Positions 60,308 through 64,000 of a stretch of DNA of 64,000 nt are shown here, one piece after another. The stretch spans positions 430,807 to 494,806 of the forward strand of contig JAQTUX010000001.1 of assembly GCA_028707125.1 (NCBI GenBank). Reading direction: 5' to 3'. Within the stretch, counting starts at the first letter, position 1; each line of letters opens with the position of its first letter. A model generated the notes under the pieces. The model made no database searches. It was not told the DNA's origin and saw only the letters and a list, made by a program, of their open reading frames with translations. This DNA is from Candidatus Omnitrophota bacterium (lineage in GTDB: Bacteria > Omnitrophota > Gorgyraeia > Gygaellales > JAQTUX01). The translations under genes were made by a program, and so were the position numbers.

Positions 60308-61383
60308 GACTTATAGGTAAGCACGCCGCCTATGGCGCCCAGCAGCACATTAGGCGCCCACATAGCGATATTGGGGTTGAAATTGCTCTGCAGGCAGAGC
60401 GCCTCCGCTCCGATCACGAGAAGGTAGTAGGCGCCCACGATGAGGAAGGCGATGCCGAAATTCACGGACTTTTCCCGCCGCCTTGTGATTATCGCCAGCG
60501 GAGCGCCGATAAGCACAAAGACAAGGCAGGAGAACGCCATTGATAATTTTTTATTTATCTCCGTGATCAGGGGAAGGGGGTTGATGCCTTTTGTTTTCAA
60601 CCTGCCGATCTCCTGCATCAGTTCTTTTATCGTCATATGCTTGGGCTTCTTCTCTACTTCCCCCGTGGCAGAGGCAAGGTTAAGCGTCATAAAATAGGTC
60701 TTGAAATTCAATTTGTAGAAGCTGTTGGGTTCGTTGGGGTCGGGTTCGTCGGATGTGCCGTCCAGCAGTTTAAGTTTGACTATATTCTTGTCGGGGATGG
60801 CTATGAATTCCCCTTCTTTGGCGACGATCGTCCTGGTGGGCTTGCCTTCCTGCGGCTCATAGATCCTTATGTTGGAGAACCTGTTGCCTTCTATCTGGTA
60901 GATGAACAGGACGTATTTTTCAAAAGAGTCAATGAATACCCCCGGCTCAAGCGCGGCAGTGGGGTTGCTTACCCCCACCCGCATCACCGCCTTTTTTGAG
61001 GCAAGCTGGGCGCGGGGGATGACCTTATCGTTGAATACGACGAGCACGAGGCTCATGATCAGGCCCAGCACAAGGATGGGCACTATCAGGCGGAATATGT
61101 TTATTCCGCTTGAGCGTATGGCTATTATTTCGTTGTCGGAAGACAGCCGGCCGAAGCACAGGAGCACGGCCGCGAGCGTGGCAATAGGCAGGGTATAGCT
61201 GAAGAGGTATGGGGTCAGGAGCAAGAACAGCTTGCTTACGCTGACGATGTCAACCCCTTTGTTGATCACCAGGTCGGCCATCTTTACCATGTTCCCCAGA
61301 AGCATCACGAACGTCAACACCAGAATGGACGCTATCAGGGGGGCGGCAAATTCTTTCAATATGTAATTTCTCAGGATCTTCAT
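60295..61383 (-). CDS. lptF: LPS export ABC transporter permease LptF type
   Basis: Second permease of the Lpt transporter (362 aa). Helices near 15-35, 58-80 and 100-120, a periplasmic domain with the long KPKHMTIKELMQEIGRLK linker, and three terminal helices. LAAVLLCFGRLSSDNEIIAI is the coupling helix. Directly after comF with the start next to that gene's stop. The ATPase LptB is not in the window. Confidence 0.9.
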   Translation of the reverse strand: MKILRNYILKEFAAPLIASILVLTFVMLLGNMVKMADLVINKGVDIVSVSKLFLLLTPYLFSYTLPIATLAAVLLCFGRLSSDNEIIAIRSSGINIFRLIVPILVLGLIMSLVLVVFNDKVIPRAQLASKKAVMRVGVSNPTAALEPGVFIDSFEKYVLFIYQIEGNRFSNIRIYEPQEGKPTRTIVAKEGEFIAIPDKNIVKLKLLDGTSDEPDPNEPNSFYKLNFKTYFMTLNLASATGEVEKKPKHMTIKELMQEIGRLKTKGINPLPLITEINKKLSMAFSCLVFVLIGAPLAIITRRREKSVNFGIAFLIVGAYYLLVIGAEALCLQSNFNPNIAMWAPNVLLGAIGGVLTYKSCVY

Positions 61384-61384
61384 T

Positions 61385-62050
61385 TTAGTTCGCGAGGGTA
61401 TACACGTAGATCTTTGCGCAGCCGGCCTTCTTCAATACCTCGGCCGCTTCCTGAACTGTGGCTTGAGTGGTCATGATATCGTCAAACAGCATTATGGATT
61501 TTCCTTTGACAGCTTCAGGATCGTCTAAGGCAAAGCAGCCCTTGACGTTGCCGGCCTTATGTTCCGGCTCAAGCTCTGATTGAGGCCGGGTATATTTTAC
61601 GCGCCGCAATCCCTTAAATATCTCTAATCCGAATTCCTCCGCCAGTTCTTCGCAGAGGAGCATCGCCTGATCGAATTCCCTTTCTCTGAGTTTTCTGCCG
61701 TGCAGCGGTATGGGCACGATAAGGTCCACGTTCGTAAGCGGCAAATAATTTTCCCGGATATACTCGATCAACAACTTACCCAGCAGCTCCTTCAGTTTCA
61801 GCCGGCTGGAGTATTTAAACAGATGTATCAGTTTTCTGGCGCACCCTTTATATTTCAGGCAGGCATACGCCTTTTCAAAGGCGGCCCCTTTGCCGCCGGG
61901 CGCGTAGCACACGTTGTTTTTCTCTATTTTCTCCCAACATTCAAAGCAGAGCAGCCCATCTATGTTGACCTCCTTGAGCCTCCTGCCGCATACGAGGCAG
62001 ACCTTGGGGTAGAGGATGTTTATCAGGCCCTCCACGGCGCCGCATAGCAT
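61385..62050 (-). CDS. comF: ComF family phosphoribosyltransferase-like protein
   Basis: A protein of about 221 aa linked to DNA uptake in competent bacteria. N-terminal zinc knuckle (CLVCGRRLKEV and LLCFECWEKI), then a type I phosphoribosyltransferase fold with VDLIVPIPLHGRKLREREFD and the PRPP loop IMLFDDIMTTQATVQEAA, in which the usual Thr-Thr-Gly-Ala-Thr reads Thr-Thr-Gln-Ala-Thr. I use ATG 62050; the longer frame from TTG 62086 adds a hydrophobic stretch and has no ribosome site. First gene of the comF-lptF-lptG minus-strand unit. Confidence 0.87.
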   Translation of the reverse strand: MLCGAVEGLINILYPKVCLVCGRRLKEVNIDGLLCFECWEKIEKNNVCYAPGGKGAAFEKAYACLKYKGCARKLIHLFKYSSRLKLKELLGKLLIEYIRENYLPLTNVDLIVPIPLHGRKLREREFDQAMLLCEELAEEFGLEIFKGLRRVKYTRPQSELEPEHKAGNVKGCFALDDPEAVKGKSIMLFDDIMTTQATVQEAAEVLKKAGCAKIYVYTLAN

Positions 62051-62170
62051 AGCCAATATAATAACAACTAATATGGTTGAATTCAAGGAGAAAAAGTTGT
62101 AGAATATATTTGCAATACTCGGGTCCGGGATTGGCTGTTATTTCCGGAGGTTAAATAGTTGATGGCCGGG

Positions 62171-62206
62171 CCGCCATCTGATGAAACGTCAGGTGGCGGT
62201 TTTCTT
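62171..62206 (+). terminator. Terminator-like hairpin just before mscS
   Basis: CCGCCATCTGA (62171-62181) pairs with TCAGGTGGCGG (62189-62199), one wobble, then TTTTTCTTT. It lies 17 bases before the mscS start, with the ribosome site GGGGGAA in between. As no + strand gene precedes it, it would act on mscS itself, as a leader attenuator, or on antisense reading. Confidence 0.75.
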
Positions 62207-62222
62207 TGGGGGAACGCGAACA

Positions 62223-63278
62223 ATGGATAAATATCTTATCTTTTCAACGCGGGAAGTGGTCGGGATATTATTACCTTTGGCTGTTTTCATAGTCACTTTA
62301 ATATCGGGTTTTATCATCAGGAAGGTTATCTTTTCCCGCCTGGCGCGCTGGTCTGAAAAGACCAGGACCGAGATCGACGACGTCATTATTACTTCCGCCA
62401 AAGGCCCTTTTATGATCTGGTTTTTAATGCTGGGGCTTTATTTCGCGCTTGAATCCTCAAGTATCCCCGAAGGTTCAAGTCATTTTATTAACAAACTCTT
62501 GTTGGTTCTTGGTATTCTGTCCGTCACCTTTGTCCTGTCAAATGTGACAGCGAAGTTGATCAGGATATATTCGCGTAAAGTGGAAACCGCCTTGCCCGTT
62601 ACTTCGCTTACCGGGAATATCAGCCGCATAGTGATATTCGGTGTGGGGATTTTAATAATCCTGAATAGCCTGGGCATCTCCATAACGCCTATTTTAGCCA
62701 CCTTAGGTGTCGGCGGCCTGGCCGTTGCCCTGGCCTTACAGGATACCCTTTCCAATCTTTTCGCAGGTTTTCATATTATCGTTACTAGGCAGATCAGGGT
62801 GGGAGATTACATAAAGTTAGACACCGGAGAAGAGGGTTACGTCATTGATATTACCTGGAGGACGACCCAGGTCAAGATGCTGCCCAATAACGTGGTATTG
62901 GTCCCCAATGAAAAGCTTACCAAGGCCATCGTAACCAACTATTATCTTCCCGATAAAGAAATGGCCGTCCTGGTTAATTTAGGGGTCCACTACAAAAGCG
63001 ATCTGAAGAAGGTTGAGAAGATAACCTGTGAAGCGGCGGCGGAGGTCATGAAATCGGTAACCGGAGGCGTCCCGGAATTCCAGCCCTTTATCCGCTACGG
63101 AGGTTTCGGCGATTCCGCCATAAATCTCACCGTGATCTTGAGGGCGAAGGAATTCGTGGACCAATACCTGATCAAGCATGAGTTCATAAAGCTGCTCCAT
63201 GAGCGTTTTTCCAAAGAAGGCATCGTGATCCCCTATCCCATAAGAGCGGTAAATTACGAACAGGAAAAAGAGAAATGA
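62223..63278 (+). CDS. mscS: Small-conductance mechanosensitive channel, MscS family
   Basis: Inner-membrane channel that releases solutes on osmotic downshift (about 351 aa). Four helices; the pore helix and beta-domain start are PILATLGVGGLAVALALQDT, SNLFAGFHIIVTRQIRVGDY and KLDTGEEGYVIDITWRTTQV, all textbook MscS. Start at ATG 62223: the longer frame (62181) would begin inside the terminator hairpin. It overlaps the next gene by ATGA, so the two proteins are probably made together, perhaps an osmotic stress pair. Confidence 0.93.
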   Translation: MDKYLIFSTREVVGILLPLAVFIVTLISGFIIRKVIFSRLARWSEKTRTEIDDVIITSAKGPFMIWFLMLGLYFALESSSIPEGSSHFINKLLLVLGILSVTFVLSNVTAKLIRIYSRKVETALPVTSLTGNISRIVIFGVGILIILNSLGISITPILATLGVGGLAVALALQDTLSNLFAGFHIIVTRQIRVGDYIKLDTGEEGYVIDITWRTTQVKMLPNNVVLVPNEKLTKAIVTNYYLPDKEMAVLVNLGVHYKSDLKKVEKITCEAAAEVMKSVTGGVPEFQPFIRYGGFGDSAINLTVILRAKEFVDQYLIKHEFIKLLHERFSKEGIVIPYPIRAVNYEQEKEK

Positions 63279-64000
63279 AGAGAGTCCTTTTATTTATCCT
63301 GCCGATCCTGATCCTTATCTCCGTCGCCTTCACTATATTCGGGATACTCCAGGTCCGCTATGAAGAAGAGAAGCTTATGGATGACCTGAAAAGAAAGGCG
63401 AGGACGGTAGCGGAAAGCGTGGAATTGTCCGCCAGGCACGCGCTTATTAACGGCGACCTGAAGTCGGCCAAGCGGTTAGTGGAAAGTTTCCAGAAAAGAG
63501 AAAGGATGCAGGGCTGCGTAATCTATGATAAGAACGGGCAGGTCCTGGTCATTACTGAACGCATCTCTGACTGGGCGCGGAAAGATAAACCTTACCTTAG
63601 AGACGTTCTGGACGGCAAGAGCGCCGTCGGGGCGATGGAAAAATTCGGCGATTATTCCGTATACGTCCATGCCCTGCCGGTCCTGGACGATGAAAATAAT
63701 ATATTGGGCGCGGTAGAGGTCGTTTACGATACCTCTTATCTATTCATCACTCTGGCAGACCTGTGGAGGCGGATAAGCATAACCCTGATAACCTTGATCG
63801 TGCTTATAGCCATAGCCGCTTTATTGATCCAGAGGCAGATCTTTATCCTGCCTGTGCGCCGGCTCACTCAATGGTTCACTCATTTTCAAAAAGGAGAAAC
63901 GGAAAAGTTGAAGCCGTTCGAAGAAAAGGGCGAGTTTGGGCGGCTGGTAAGCGAAGTAGAGCAGGTCGCCCTGGGCCTGAGGGTGGCGCGTAAGGTGGTC
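63275..64000 (+). CDS. HAMP-type membrane sensor protein, 3' end outside window
   Basis: Open to the last base (242 residues visible). First helix 1-25 (LLFILPILILISVAFTIFGI), a periplasmic PAS/Cache-like sensor (about 26-165; GCVIYDKNGQVLVITE and YVHALPVLDDENNILGAVEV), a second helix (ISITLITLIVLIAIAALLI) and a HAMP linker (FILPVRRLTQWFTHFQKGE). What follows is not in the window: a histidine kinase, a GGDEF or another output is possible. Coupled to mscS by ATGA. Confidence 0.82.
   Translation, partial: MKRVLLFILPILILISVAFTIFGILQVRYEEEKLMDDLKRKARTVAESVELSARHALINGDLKSAKRLVESFQKRERMQGCVIYDKNGQVLVITERISDWARKDKPYLRDVLDGKSAVGAMEKFGDYSVYVHALPVLDDENNILGAVEVVYDTSYLFITLADLWRRISITLITLIVLIAIAALLIQRQIFILPVRRLTQWFTHFQKGETEKLKPFEEKGEFGRLVSEVEQVALGLRVARKVV

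Noticed and set aside
62181-62222. Longer N-terminus for MscS
   Set aside because: This part is the right half of a terminator hairpin; ATG 62223 has its own GGGGGAA site.
1-64000. tRNA, rRNA or replication origin
   Set aside because: I scanned all gaps over 60 bases and saw no cloverleaf with CCA-type end, no rRNA segment and no DnaA-box cluster.

Overview
The window reads as one contig of a diderm bacterium: LolC/LolD, an MlaE/F/D set, LptF/LptG, an OmpA-type protein and a predicted outer-membrane barrel are all present. It also carries some modules better known from Firmicutes: mcsA-mcsB-clpC, and tmk-holB-ricT-metG-tatD. Gene content, very tight gene packing (many TAATG and ATGA junctions) and base composition suggest a candidate-phylum organism of the Omnitrophota type. 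That placement is an inference from style; no rRNA or tRNA gene was seen.

Layout. 1-12.5 kb is a nitrogen and glutamine block: an amt end, a P-II protein, glutamine synthetase, a Fis-like protein, gltB, gltD, pyrG and, in reverse, a second glutamine synthetase fused to a DNA-binding domain. 12.5-19.9 kb holds envelope and signalling genes (a coiled-coil membrane protein, a very long coiled-coil OmpA protein, a TPR protein, a HAMP-GGDEF protein, a secreted acidic protein). 19.9-34.7 kb is a long run of + strand housekeeping genes (lysS, lolC, lolD, ilvE, mcsA, mcsB, clpC, mlaE, mlaF, mlaD, radA, PIN-TRAM, ispD, ispF, cysE). cysS follows, then a small AT-rich patch of unknown membrane genes with short repeats (36.3-38 kb). 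A second housekeeping run spans 38.5-49.5 kb (tmk, holB, ricT, metG, tatD, a DUF362 ferredoxin, mtnA, thiL, tsaE, tsaB, alr).

49.5-59.2 kb is a 9.7-kb island set into the convergent junction between alr and lptG. It is bounded by an 81-bp direct repeat of the alr 3' end. It carries a giant exported PPC/FlgD-repeat protein, a small Ig-like exported protein, an RHS protein with a variable tip, an HExxH protein in the immunity-gene position and a REP-associated Y1 transposase between inverted copies of its presumed REP. After the island come lptG, lptF and comF on the minus strand, then mscS and the start of a HAMP-type sensor protein cut by the window end.

The most unusual items are: (1) the HTH-glutamine synthetase fusion with a 42-bp inverted repeat over its own promoter, next to a P-II and a glutamine synthetase that both lack the tyrosine modified in the enterobacterial cascade; (2) a family of large intergenic quasi-palindromes made of degenerate 6-8 nt units that fill whole stop-to-start gaps; (3) the island with its duplicated gene end; (4) REP sequences that have become in-frame coding sequence inside the RHS gene.
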